Shown: one piece after another, positions 46,801-56,114 of the stretch
How the letters are laid out: each line of letters starts with the position of its first letter
Position numbering within the stretch: the stretch's first letter is position 1
DNA from: Oryzias latipes
Lineage: Eukaryota > Chordata > Actinopteri > Beloniformes > Adrianichthyidae
DNA length: 64,000 nucleotides
Reading direction: 5' to 3'
Assembly: GCF_002234675.1 (NCBI RefSeq)
Contig: NC_019868.2
Location: 8,239,447 to 8,303,446 of the forward strand
The notes under the pieces: model-generated
What the model saw: the letters and a program-made list of their open reading frames with translations, nothing else
What the model was told of the DNA's origin: nothing
The model's database searches: none
Position numbers and translations under genes: made by a program

Positions 46801-48020
46801 AACTAGCAGAAGAGATCACATCACTCCTGTGTTAGTTTCGCTCCATTGGCTCCCAGTTGATTCTAGAATTAAGTTCAAGATCCTCCTGTTAACCTATAAG
46901 GCCTTACATGGAATGGCCCCGTCCTATATTAAGGACCTCATAGTCCCTTACCAACCAATCAGAACACTTCGCTCGCAAAATGCAGGACTGCTTGTGGTTC
47001 CTAGAATTAGTAAAAGTACGGTTGGAGGTAGAGCGTTTAGCCACCAAGCCCCTGCCTTATGGAATAAACTCCCAGCTCATGTAAGAGAGGCCGACTCAGT
47101 TTCTACATTCAAAGCTAGACTGAAAACATTCCTCTTTGGACAGGCTTATTGTCAAACTAGTTAGTATTCAGAGATTATTTAACTTAATGTTAGTTTGTTT
47201 AAATTAAACTTAATAATAACTATTTCTTTTAAAAGGCTGCTAGAAGTTGAAGCTGGGGTAACTATGGTGCACTGGGGTTCTGTCCTCTTTCCTTTTTTAC
47301 TTCTACCCTTCCTCTCCTCTATTCTTGATCATAATTTATCATTTAGTTCTCCATGCCTCTGTTTGGTGCAGTGCGATTCATGTATTGTCCCTCTTTTCCT
47401 CTCCCCTCCCGGGGAGTGGGAGTGCTTCCAGACTCCAGTTGGCTCATCCGTGCTCCTGTTCCTGACCGTTTACCTCGCCTTTGCTCCTGCTCCTACACCT
47501 GGCTGTGGATCCTGCCTCTGGCTCATCTCTGGCTCGTCTCTGCTCTGTGCCTGACCGAGTACCTCGTCTCTGCTCCTGCTCCTACACCTGGCTGTGGTTC
47601 CTGTCTCCGGCTCGACTCGCGCCTTTGACTGTCCCCACAACCACGGCTGGATGAAGCTCGTCTGCTGGACTTTTATATATGTAGTTGTAGATTTAGATAA
47701 GTTAATTCTTCTCTTTGATTTCTGGTAAATCGCCTGTCCGTCCTGGGGGAGGATCCCTCCTTCATGTGGGCACCCCTGAGGTTTCTTCGTTTTTTCCGGA
47801 ATCCGTTTTTTTTGGGAGTTTTTCCTTACCGCGAAGGGGGGTCTAAGGGCAGGGATGCCAGTATAGCTTAGTCAGTTTGTTAGTTCATTTTAGTATTTTT
47901 CTATTGAACTCTTTGTATTCGTGATCCTTTTGATTTCATGTTTTACTTCGAAGCCCATCGAGACGACTGTTGTTGTGATTTTGGGCTATACAAATAAAAT
48001 TGAATTGAATTGAATTGAAT
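43845..48020 (+). mobile_element. Near full-length L2-clade LINE
   Basis: A 5' UTR of about 350 bp (with AAGCCGCAAGCGGCG near 43857), one long ORF at 44201-47164, a 3' UTR of about 0.85 kb rich in CTCCTGCTCCTACACCTGGC repeats, and a 3' end TACAAATAAAATTGAATTGA with a short (ATTGA)n tail, as in L2-type elements. No poly-A and no obvious target-site duplication. The 5' boundary is an estimate. The insertion lies directly upstream of the THAP/DDE transposase remnant. Confidence 0.8.
44201..47164 (+). CDS. L2-type LINE protein: AP endonuclease + reverse transcriptase (987 aa)
   Basis: A single uninterrupted frame. The N-terminal AP-like endonuclease has LTETWL (E57), [11 protein letters not shown] (D168, N170) and ISDHF (D232-H233), so the catalytic residues are present. 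The reverse transcriptase follows with [56 protein letters not shown] and the YADD active site (705-708). The C-terminal domain ends near [14 protein letters not shown]. Both enzymes appear intact, so this copy may be recently active or able to move other elements with its 3' tail. No separate ORF1 is visible. The clade (L2 within CR1/L2) is judged from the motif style only. Confidence 0.9.
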   Translation: MKGARLRNLKVTDSSTHKQNYDVIKCGLLNIRSISSKSLLVNELIIDNNLSLLALTETWLHQDDYVRLNEATPPTYANYQKSRISGKGGGLAVISQSSLLLSPKVKNAYNSFESIILSLSHPNRKTRKPVLLIIIYRPPGPYSEFLTEFSDFLSTIVLDSDQTIILGDFNIHVDDPSDCLGKAFAALLDDVGFTQSVNEPTHCHKHTLDLVLTHGIEISQLSVLPLNPIISDHFMITFQFTLEHPSAPVNKKQLRRTLTDRSVSEFKHTVQPVLSDILRKYSETSSHSISPSINDHFVNDALQALRSTLHVVAPLKPKFVRQNRVAPWFNAETRSLKRETRKLEREWRRSGSEQSLDIWKHSLLNYKKALRRARSQYYSTLISENGNNPRFLFITIAKLTRSQSSVEPHVPVSLSSDDFLTFFDSKISNIRHKLNQVIPTISPEQAEAVEVEASIETSVTLDCFTAVDQAEITSIITSSKSSTCLLDPIPTRLFKETFPLINDPILTMINASLETGYVPQSFKYAVVKPLLKKPSLDPSILANYRPISNLPFISKILERVVVKQLYCHLQDNSHFEDFQSGFRPHHSTETALVRVSNDLLLASEKGLLSILVLLDLSAAFDTIDHGILLHRLEQDIGIRGSALQWFKSYLSDRYQFVNVNGHSSQCTRVNYGVPQGSVLGPILFTLYMLPLGNIIRKHSINFHCYADDTQLYLSMKPDQNDQIEKLNACISDIKTWMTINYLLLNPEKTEVIILGPKNLRDALSAQIVSLDGISIAPNSTVRNLGVLLDQDLSFKAHISQACRTAFFHLRNIAKIRNILSKSDAEKLIHAFVTSRLDYCNSLLAACPKSSLRSLQLVQNAAARLLAGTSRRDHITPVLVSLHWLPVDSRIKFKILLLTYKALHGMAPSYIKDLIVPYQPIRTLRSQNAGLLVVPRISKSTVGGRAFSHQAPALWNKLPAHVREADSVSTFKARLKTFLFGQAYCQTS

Positions 48021-48079
48021 GTGCAAAGTATTTCAGAAGTATTTACAACAACCAATGTATGTATATTTATGTTTCACTC

Positions 48080-50964
48080 TAAGGTGTGTGGGATACATTT
48101 TCCTGACGGACAACCCACAAGAGAAAATCCATATCCTGTGTTGTTCATGGGCTATGATTGTCGTGTAAGTAGGTCTCTTAGCAGAGACATATTATTGCAT
48201 CACAGAGGCATCACAGTTTGCAGAGGCAAATTTGGAAAATTTGCCTCTGCAAACACATGATGTTGGAATCCGGTGGCCAGATCACATGGACCGCAACTAC
48301 AGTTTCAGCTGCGGTAACAAGCCGATGAAGGACTGTGGCACTCAGACTGATCCAACGCCATCAGTGTCAGTGATAAATTTAAATAACAAAGACTTTATAT
48401 TTTATACAGGTTTATGTGCTGACAGTTTCTGGCTACTTTTGCGAGTCGTTTTGACTTTTTGCTCACAACCACTTGATACCAAATTGGCTGTCCATGAACA
48501 ATTTTTGTTTGTTTTAATAAGACTCCGTTTGGGTTTATTGTTCACTGACTTGGGTAAACAATTTGGAGTAAGTAGGCAAGGCAAGTTTATTTGTATAGCA
48601 CAATTCGTACACAAAGTAATTCAAGGCTCTTCACAAAACAGAAAAATGCGTTAAAATCACAATACATCATAGAAATAATCAACGTAAAATTTACTTTAAA
48701 AGAAAAAAAAAAAAATATAATAATAATTATAATAATTGAAAATTGATTTAAAAATAAAGGAAGGAAAGGAAAGAAAAGTGCAGATAGGACCTTTCAGTCA
48801 TATACACGGCTAAACAGAAATGTTTTAAGTCTAGATTTGAACATGAACACAGGAGACGCCTGTCTTACGACTTCAGGGAGGCTGTTCCAGATTTTAGCTG
48901 CAGAATATTGAAACGCTGATTCCCCTTGTTTAGTTCTGACTCTGGGAATCAACAGGAGGCCGGCCCCTGTGGTCCTCAGAGTACGAGATGGTTCATATGG
49001 CACTAACATGTCAGAGATGTACTTTGGTGCTCGGCCATGGAGAGACTTGTACACAAGCAGAGCTGCTTTGAAGTCTATTCTTTGAGGTACAGGGAGCCAG
49101 TGCAGAGACCTGAGCACAGGACTAATGTGATCATACTTCCTGGTTCTGGTCAGGACTCGAGCAGCAGCATTCTGGATGTACTGAAGCTGTTTTACAGCTC
49201 GTTTGGAGAGGCCGGTGAGCAGGCCGTTACAGTAGTCTAACCTACTGGAGACAAATGCATGAATAAGAATCTCCAGGTCTGGCTTTGAGATTATGTTTTT
49301 GATTTTGGCAATGTTTTTCAGATGGTAAAATGCCGCTGATGTTACTGACTTAATATGGCTGTTAAAGTTCAGGTCAGAGTCCATGATTACCCCTAGATTT
49401 CTGACTTGATTTGAGGGTTTTAGAGACAGAGAATGAAGGTAGCTGCTGACACTTTCTCTTTGTTTCTGTGGGCCAAAAATAATAACTTCGGTCTTGTTTG
49501 AGTTTAGCTGGAGAAAGTTGTTCTGCATCCACGCACTGATCTGTTGGAGGCAGTGGCTGAGTGAATCCACCGGCCCATATTCACCTGTTGTCAGTGACAC
49601 ATAGATCTGAGTATCATCTGCATAGTTGTGATAAGATATGTTATTACTGCATATTAACTGCCCTAGTGGCAGCATGTAGAGGTTGAACAGAAGGGGTCCC
49701 AGGATCGATCCCTGGGGCACACCACAAGTCAAGGCCATGTAGTCTGAGACACAACTCCCAATTTCAACAAAATATTTCCCGTCTTCCAGATAAGACTTGA
49801 GCCAACTTAGGGCAGATCCAGAGATCCCAACCCAGTCTTGGAGTCTGTGCAAAAGGATCCCATGATCAACAGTATCAAAGGCAGCACTCAGGTCTAGCAG
49901 GATTAAGACAGTGACTTTGCCATCATCAGTGTTCAGGCGGATGTCGTTGGTTACCTTGATAAGAGCAGTTTCTGTGCTATGATGGGGTCTAAAACCTGAC
50001 TGGAAAACATCAAATGAATTGTTTAATAAGAGAAAATCAGTGAGCTGTTGGTAGACAACTTTTTCAAGGACTTTTCCTAAAAATGGCAGATTAGAGATAG
50101 GTCTGTAATTATTCAGTACAGTGGGATCAAGACCGCTTTTCTTCAGGAGAGGTTTAATGACTGCAGTTTTTAAGGCCTCTGGAAATATTCCAGATTGAAG
50201 AGACATGTTGACTATTTGAGTAATTGATGGCAACACACTGTTCAGGACAGACTTTAGAAATCTAGTGGGTAACACATCAAGGCAGCATGTAGACGAGTAG
50301 AAGTAGAACCACTGCATCTGAAATATTTACATTTTGGAGACCAATCCTTGCAAGGTTTATGAGGGAAAAGGTGATTGTTTGGTTGCCCAGGGACACGCTG
50401 AACAGAATCAGGCCCAAGACATTTAACAAAAATTATCCTAAAGCCACATGCATCATTGACTGCACTGAGGTCTTTGTACAAAGGCCAAAGAACTTAAGAA
50501 AAAGATCACAAACTTACAGCAATTACAAACATCACAACACATACAAACTCCTATACTGTATAGCCCCCAATGGATATGTTATGTTTGTATCAAAACTTTT
50601 TGGTGGAAGGGCCAGTGATAATTTTATCACAAAGAACAGTGGTTTTTTTCATCACCTGATCCCTGGTGATGAGACCTTGGCAGATCGTGGATTCACCATC
50701 AAGGATATTTTGCCTCCAGGTGTAAGTCTAGCTCTTCCTGCATTCACACGTGGACGTAAGGAGTTATCTGGACATGAGGTAACATCCACACTGTCGCTTA
50801 GCAAATGTCAGAATTCACATTGAGCGAGCAATTCGAAGACTGAAAGGTTTTAAGATTTTATGTCATGTTATCTCTGGTAGGTTGCAAAGTGTTGATGAGA
50901 TTGTAAGTATTTGTGCAGGGCTATGTAATTTGCAGCCTCTGTTAATCCGTAACAGCACTGAATA
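48080..50964 (+). pseudogene. THAP + DDE_Tnp_4 transposase (ISL2EU/IS4EU-type), split by a LINE
   Basis: 48083-48165 encodes the second half of a THAP zinc finger (VCGIHFPDGQPTRENPYP), apparently starting after a splice acceptor. 48232-48575 continues with a GTQTDP linker and a helix-turn-helix block ending LGKQFGVSR. After a LINE (about 48578-50300) the coding resumes with SEIFTFW and the DDE domain: IIDCTEVF (first D), ETLADRGF (second D) and, after a one-base frameshift near 50800, RIHIERAIRRLKGF (E), to a stop near 50960. The first THAP half would lie left of the L2 LINE and was not found. Interrupted and frameshifted, so inactive as a protein. Confidence 0.8.
48578..50300 (-). mobile_element. 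5'-truncated L2-type LINE inserted in the transposase
   Basis: On the - strand 50290-48794 encodes about 500 residues of reverse transcriptase and C-terminal domain, including [52 protein letters not shown] and YADDTQIY, without stops. It lacks the endonuclease part. The 3' end reads ATAAACTTGCCTTGCC, a (TTGCC)n tail. It is related to but distinct from the L2 copy at 43845-48020. Confidence 0.88.
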
Positions 50965-51499
50965 AAAAAAGGAAACACCTGAAGTATGAGTGAGTGTGTG
51001 TGATGTGGTTATTAATTTTGAGACCAAGGAAGGTCACAGTATACCAAATATTACTTTTTATTTGAACAAAAAGTTCAACAAAGCAACCAACTGTTTCAAA
51101 CCACAATGTAGATGGTTGTACATGTTTAAATTGTGAAGAAATGTCAAACTCTTGATGCGTAGTAAGTTACCATAGCAATGCAGTGTGGATAACTAACATG
51201 TAATGTTTTAAACAATGAACAAATACTTAACTCTTGATGTGTGTATTACTCCTTTTGTCATATGCTCATTAATCATATTACTAACTACTTAAAGTGTGGG
51301 TGACATGGCCTATTTTAATAAGCCAAAATATAGTAAATAGTTTCTATTTCATGTTGCGATTGTTTTTAATATTTTTCGAAAAAGAATAAATAGCGAAAAA
51401 TGCAATATAAACAACGAGGACGGCCGCCGGCTTCACGCATTCCGCCGAATTCGCGCCGCCCTGTTTGTGACGTAACGAAAGGAAGACAAGGAAGACAAC

Positions 51500-51735
51500 A
51501 TGGCTAGCACCGATAGCGAAGCACAGAGTGATGCTACCGTCTCTATTAGCGATTTATCATCAGATGAACAGAAAGATGAAGAGGAAAGTTGCGGAGATTA
51601 TCATGATGATGAGTCACTTTTGCAACCGTATCGATTCGAACCCTTTTGCGAAAGTGAGGAGGATATAGCAGAAAGTAGTAGGTCTAGTGATCATGCCGAT
51701 GACGATAGCCAGCATGAAGATTCGGCTAGACTCCA
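51500..51735 (+). CDS. Acidic first exon of an unknown, probably transposon-borne, gene
   Basis: Encodes about 78 residues starting MASTDSEAQSDATVSIS, very rich in Ser, Asp and Glu, with LQPYRFEPFCESEED. It is preceded by a CpG-rich segment with a TGACGTAA CRE-like site (51469-51476) and ends at a good donor, CTCCA/GTAAGT (51735/51736). No second exon was recognised downstream. Similar acidic YxFEP leaders occur, as I recall, on fish proteins associated with the THAP/YqaJ elements or P2X7-like ballast domains. That is a weak inference. Confidence 0.4.
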
Positions 51736-52141
51736 GTAAGTCTAAAAAATGTATAAAATTAAATTACTCCACTTACCCTAAAATATACTCAAAATGTCCC
51801 CTTTTGGCCTAATCTAAACAAAGGTAAACACTGGTTTTCAACCCAATTTACAAAATAAATGTCACAAAATAAAAGTTTCCCAGATGGTACTACTCTTTAG
51901 TTAACAAAGTCACTGTATACCATTAACAACTGTGGAACATTAACAGTTTTACCCGTTTGAACCCGTTTGAAACCTTTTCTCGTGCGCGCGCGCGCTCACA
52001 CACACACACAGTTCAGTTTACTCACGGTACCGGCACCTCAAAAGCAAAAGAAAAAAAACGTTGCAGGCCTGTTGCTTCTCTTGCAAAACATTGAGTGCGT
52101 TGAAATACTCCAGTTGGATCCAAGGACAACAGAAAACACGA

Positions 52142-52507
52142 CTACTTCGCCTCAATGTGATCCATCGTGATGCACACTAGCTTAGCAGCCTCCGCTCCCG
52201 ACTCCAGCGCCGTCCTCTCCGACCCAGAAAACGGCTCGCTCGCTTCCAGCTCACCCGCCTTTCCTCGACTCAGAAGCCAAGATCCTCCTCCCAACTCTCC
52301 GTTCAAAATTCTTCGTTTGTGTCCCGGTTTTTGTCTCTTCGAAAACGCAGACTTCTCTCCTGCAGATCTGGAGGGAAAAATCCTTCGCCGTCCACCTTCT
52401 TGAACTTTCCCCTTTTCAGCAGCGTTTCTTGTTTTGGGAATTTTATACACAGATACACTTTCACTAGATGTATTGCTACATCCAGCTGCCACACAACGAC
52501 TTGGCAT
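52142..52507 (-). pseudogene. THAP-type zinc finger N-terminus, frameshifted
   Basis: On the - strand it begins MPSRCVAAGCSNTSSESVS, the C-x4-C start of a THAP DNA-binding domain, followed by YKIPK. The next segment fits a THAP better in another frame (KFPKQETLLKRGKFKK), which implies a frameshift. The second metal-binding pair (C-x2-H) is not seen. The first 120 bp downstream of the start codon are CpG-rich. Probably part of the composite DNA transposon. Confidence 0.55.
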
Positions 52508-52739
52508 GTTGATGATTAACAGATTTAAACACGAGAGAAACGAAGACTACCTGTTTTGTTTACATGCTGTCCGAAGCGGAACTGCGAAAGTCAACGCCTT
52601 TCATGACGTCACAGGTCATATCGGGTTCACTTGCAGCCTGCGCTCTAGCGGCAGATCCAAATCTCTGATTCCTTCGAAAGATGTCTATTATTCATATGCT
52701 TCGGATTTTTTTCGACGCGAACTATTGGTATCAATAGAA

Positions 52740-54158
52740 TCAGCGTTTAAAGGGCTTTTTTATTTGACAAAGTTGTTCAAAGCATGGCATCCACACTTTA
52801 AGCCCACAAATTTTCATAACCCCATGTTCAATTCTTGTTGCTACTGCTGGCAGCAGATACTGAAAGTACACACTCTTAAGGTGGCAGATTTTGCTCATTG
52901 TCCACTCTTTGTTGTAAGGTACATCTAAGATCACATGTTCATTTGGGGTCCACACCATGAACTTACAATTCCTTTTTTTTGCACAGTGCATTGCCACCTG
53001 GACCTGATAGTAGTATCCTGACCCAGATGCTGTTTCCCTCAGAGTGTACTTGCCATCAATCATTCTAACATCATATTTGTTTGATTCTATCATTTTTAAT
53101 AGACTGCCACCATGTGCCTCAAGTTTTTTTGATGTGGGACACTTAATCTCAAGAATAGTATCAGTGTCAATTATTCCATCGAGACTGGCACCAAGCTAGT
53201 TTTCTTGATCATGCACAAATAGGCCTGTAGTCTGCACTGTAAGCCCTGTTGTCTCTTCAAAACAATGTCTAGCCAAAGGCTCAGCTTGTTGACCATACCT
53301 AGTAGCTACTCATTTCCAGAAAAGTTTGTGTTAAGCTTTCTTTCTACCCAGTTTGTTGGGTCTACTTTTTTTGGTACCTCAGATGCCTCACTACTGGTTA
53401 TTCTTATTTTTCTCTGGTCCAACCACAGTTTACTATTCTGCCCCTTGGTTTCAATTAGCAATCTGAGTCTCTCCTGTTTCCCACATTTTACATAATTTTG
53501 AAATGTTGTGTTGCAAAGTGTACATTTCTGTTCTGCACACAATGTGTGCTCTTTTGGTGGACCTATTTCTGAGTGTACAGTCTGTGCTTGAGCAGTCAAA
53601 ACATGATGTAAAATGGTTCCAGGAACCATAGATAATCCAATCATATCGGGTGCAGAAAAATGTGCAAGTACATTGTCATCTGTATCAAATGCAGTAGAAA
53701 TGACACTCATACACTTTGGGTGTTGGGTTTGCATATTTTCCACTGTCTCTGGCACTACATTGTCACAAGTAGACTGGTTCCAGGCACATGCTGTGTCTGT
53801 GCAGGCCAAACCTATGAACCCTCTTGCTGAAGCATCTTAAATTTTGTACAGGAGCCCTGCTGTATGACTACAACACTTTCCTCGGCTGACCATGCAGTCA
53901 CACACTACTTCCAGAACTTTGCCATCTTCTCTCTGTGTGGTTACTGACACATTCATTATGGTACGAGTTCACTGCCTGTGAAAACCTCACAACGCCTTTT
54001 AATGTGATGATGTCATCTGCAATGGAGTGTATTATTTGGCCAATCCACCCGGAGCTCATGTAATTCTGCCCTTCAATCAGTGCCCTGTAGGTTTGCGTTC
54101 TGAAGCTCATCACATGCCAGGCGATTAATAAAATAATCCTGGATACCTGTAAAAACAT
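52740..54158 (-). pseudogene. SWIM zinc finger + YqaJ-type exonuclease of a DNA transposon
   Basis: Read on the - strand: 54158-53898 encodes FRTQTYRALIEGQNYMSSGW. About 53930-53830 gives a SWIM finger (CDCMVSRGKCCSHTAGLLY). 53809-53306 gives GLACTDTACAWNQS and RKIRITSSEA. Then the YqaJ core RYGQQAEPLA, SLDGIID (D) and EIKCP (ExK), followed by YYYQVQVAMHC and FMVWTP, to a stop at 52740-52742. YqaJ is a lambda-exonuclease-like nuclease. A frameshift near 53305, a TAG at 53198-53196 and stops between blocks show the copy is broken, unless some blocks are separate exons. Opposite in strand to the transposase. Confidence 0.8.
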
Positions 54159-54159
54159 T

Positions 54160-55115
54160 TATTTTACTACAACTAGTCGAGTTTTAGTTCTTTGCAAGAT
54201 AATGAACATATTAGCAACACAGCTAGTAATGATAGCGTTCGGTTATATGGCTGTCATCAATTAATACACGCCTTAATACATTATCTTGTCATTAAATTAC
54301 CTGCATCGGTCAATTTTGGCCCCTGCCTGACGTCATCTACCTAATCTCCCCTTTCCTTTGCCATTGTTTATCTACCTGTCACCTGTCATATTCGCGTGAG
54401 AAATGCTTTCATTGAAAATCCAATAGAGGGCAACGGTAAGTCACAGTCCACAGCCACGCAGTAATGGCGATGGCCAATGTGGCGCCGCCCGTAGATTTTG
54501 CGGCGGATTTGTGTATACCCGTCCTTTGAGGGCTTTTTTGGGGTTTTGTCGTCATTTTTGCAACTACAATTTTGACATTTGTGCGGTGGTGTTGTGTGTG
54601 TGTGTGTGTTGTTGTTGCGTTACACCATTTTTGTGTCGTTTTGTGCTTTGGGCGACTTTTGACCTAATTTATTGGTGTTTACACGCGTTTTTGACGTTTT
54701 GGACCTTTTTGAGTGTTCGACCCTCATAGCAGTTACAATATGGTGCTTGCAGTCTATGACTGCTGCGGGCCATAACTAACGTCTATCAAAACGTTCTCTG
54801 AAAAAATAAAATGTTTCAAGTGAATTTGATTATATGTACAAAAATAATATGCTTGGTTGTTGTTTTTACTAGAACAGTACAATTATTAGTATTACTATCA
54901 GTATTAATAGCCACTGAAATACAATTGTTAAAAAGTTGCTACAAGACTTTGCAAAAAGTGGTCCGATTAAGTGTTCTACAAGTAGACTTGGTCTATACTA
55001 AAAGTGAGGCAGTATACTTGAAGTTTACTTTTTATATACTATCTATGTACAGTTAATTTAAAATGTTCCAATTTAGTCGCTAGAAGTATTCCGTTACTTA
55101 CCACACCATGGTGTA
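54160..55115. other. Intergenic stretch, nothing firm
   Basis: Includes a (TG)n patch near 54590-54610 and a GC-rich start-like stretch at 54464-54520 (ATGGCGATGGCC...). No gene or transposon end could be supported. It may contain the right end of the THAP/YqaJ element. Confidence 0.4.
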
Positions 55116-55305
55116 ACCCTTGTGCTATCTTAGATGACCCCACCCTTACATTGACGTGTTCTCCCTACCATGACAAAGGTGGATAAAGGTGGAAAGATTT
55201 CATGTAATCCATGGACACCGGAGAGGTTCACAAATCATTGAAGAAAAAAGGTTCAGAGAACTGGCTATTGGGTCTACATGACCCAACTCCCAACGTTAAC
55301 GTTAA

Positions 55306-56017
55306 GGCTGCCTACACTGCCACCCCATCAGGGCAGTAACATCCTGCACCACACCCTACATATCTGTTCACTTTATTTTTGCATATACCTTTGGATTTCT
55401 TTTTCAAACATAACACACACATTTGATAACATTTATTAGCATGCTTCAGTTTACTTTTTTATAATTTGATGGTTTGTTTGAGTTACCAGTGCTAAGGGGA
55501 ACCATTGTTGCTGCTGCTGCCATCTGCTGCTGGAAAATCAAGTCAGGCCTGACACAAGAATGCATCCCAGTCAGCAGAGGCCTTATATTCAGCAGGCAGC
55601 TAATTGGACTGAACCATCGCCCAGTGGACAAGGAACTCTTTCTGTGTTTCTTTACTTTAGTTTCTATTTTGATCTTTATTTTCATTCATTTGTGTATGTT
55701 AAGTTACTATAGGTTGGACTTTAGTTTAGTTTGTCTGATGTATTTTGTCTTAGTCTTTTTAAGTTCCCCCTTGTGTGTCTAGTTGGTTTGATCAGCCACT
55801 ATATATGTTCCCTTGTGTTTCCAATGAGGGAGGTCAGTTTGATTAAGTTTGTTTGTTCAGTTGTCCTCTGTTACATTTAAAAGCTTGAGTTAATTTTGTT
55901 GCTTTGGACCTCTTTTAAGGGCCCATTTTTGCCCATTTACACATTTTGAAAATTAAATTTCCATATTTTTGATTAAATTGTTTGCTGTCCTTGCCTTTTA
56001 CTGCTCGGTCCACCACA
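55306..56017 (+). repeat. 5' LTR of the Gmr1-like element
   Basis: Matches 60545-61253 base for base from its first base to about 55850, then diverges. It ends CGGTCCACCACA. The complete LTR would start TGTGGTGG (as at 60539) and end CCACCACA, an 8-bp inverted repeat. This copy lacks the first 6 bp of that. Confidence 0.9.
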
Positions 56018-56020
56018 TAA

Positions 56021-56038
56021 TGGTGTCAGAAGTGGGAT
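56021..56038 (+). promoter_or_regulatory. Primer binding site, tRNA-Leu type
   Basis: TGGTGTCAGAAGTGGGAT, three bases after the LTR end, is the complement of a vertebrate tRNA-Leu 3' end (ATCCCACTTCTGACA plus CCA). All 18 positions fit as I recall the tRNA. Confidence 0.75.
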
Positions 56039-56114
56039 CAGCAGTTTAAGGACAGTTTTTTTTTTTTTTCCTCTTCCCCCCGGCAATCCCCTGAAATTTT
56101 TTTTTTTGTGAGCC

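Noticed and set aside
53265-53840. Plus-strand frames over the YqaJ region
   Set aside because: They are antisense shadows of the minus-strand exonuclease, whose motifs are clear.
55474-55782. 102-codon frame in the 5' LTR, repeated identically at 60713-61021, and the antisense 79-codon frame
   Set aside because: The identity only reflects LTR duplication. There is no known domain, and LTRs are normally noncoding.
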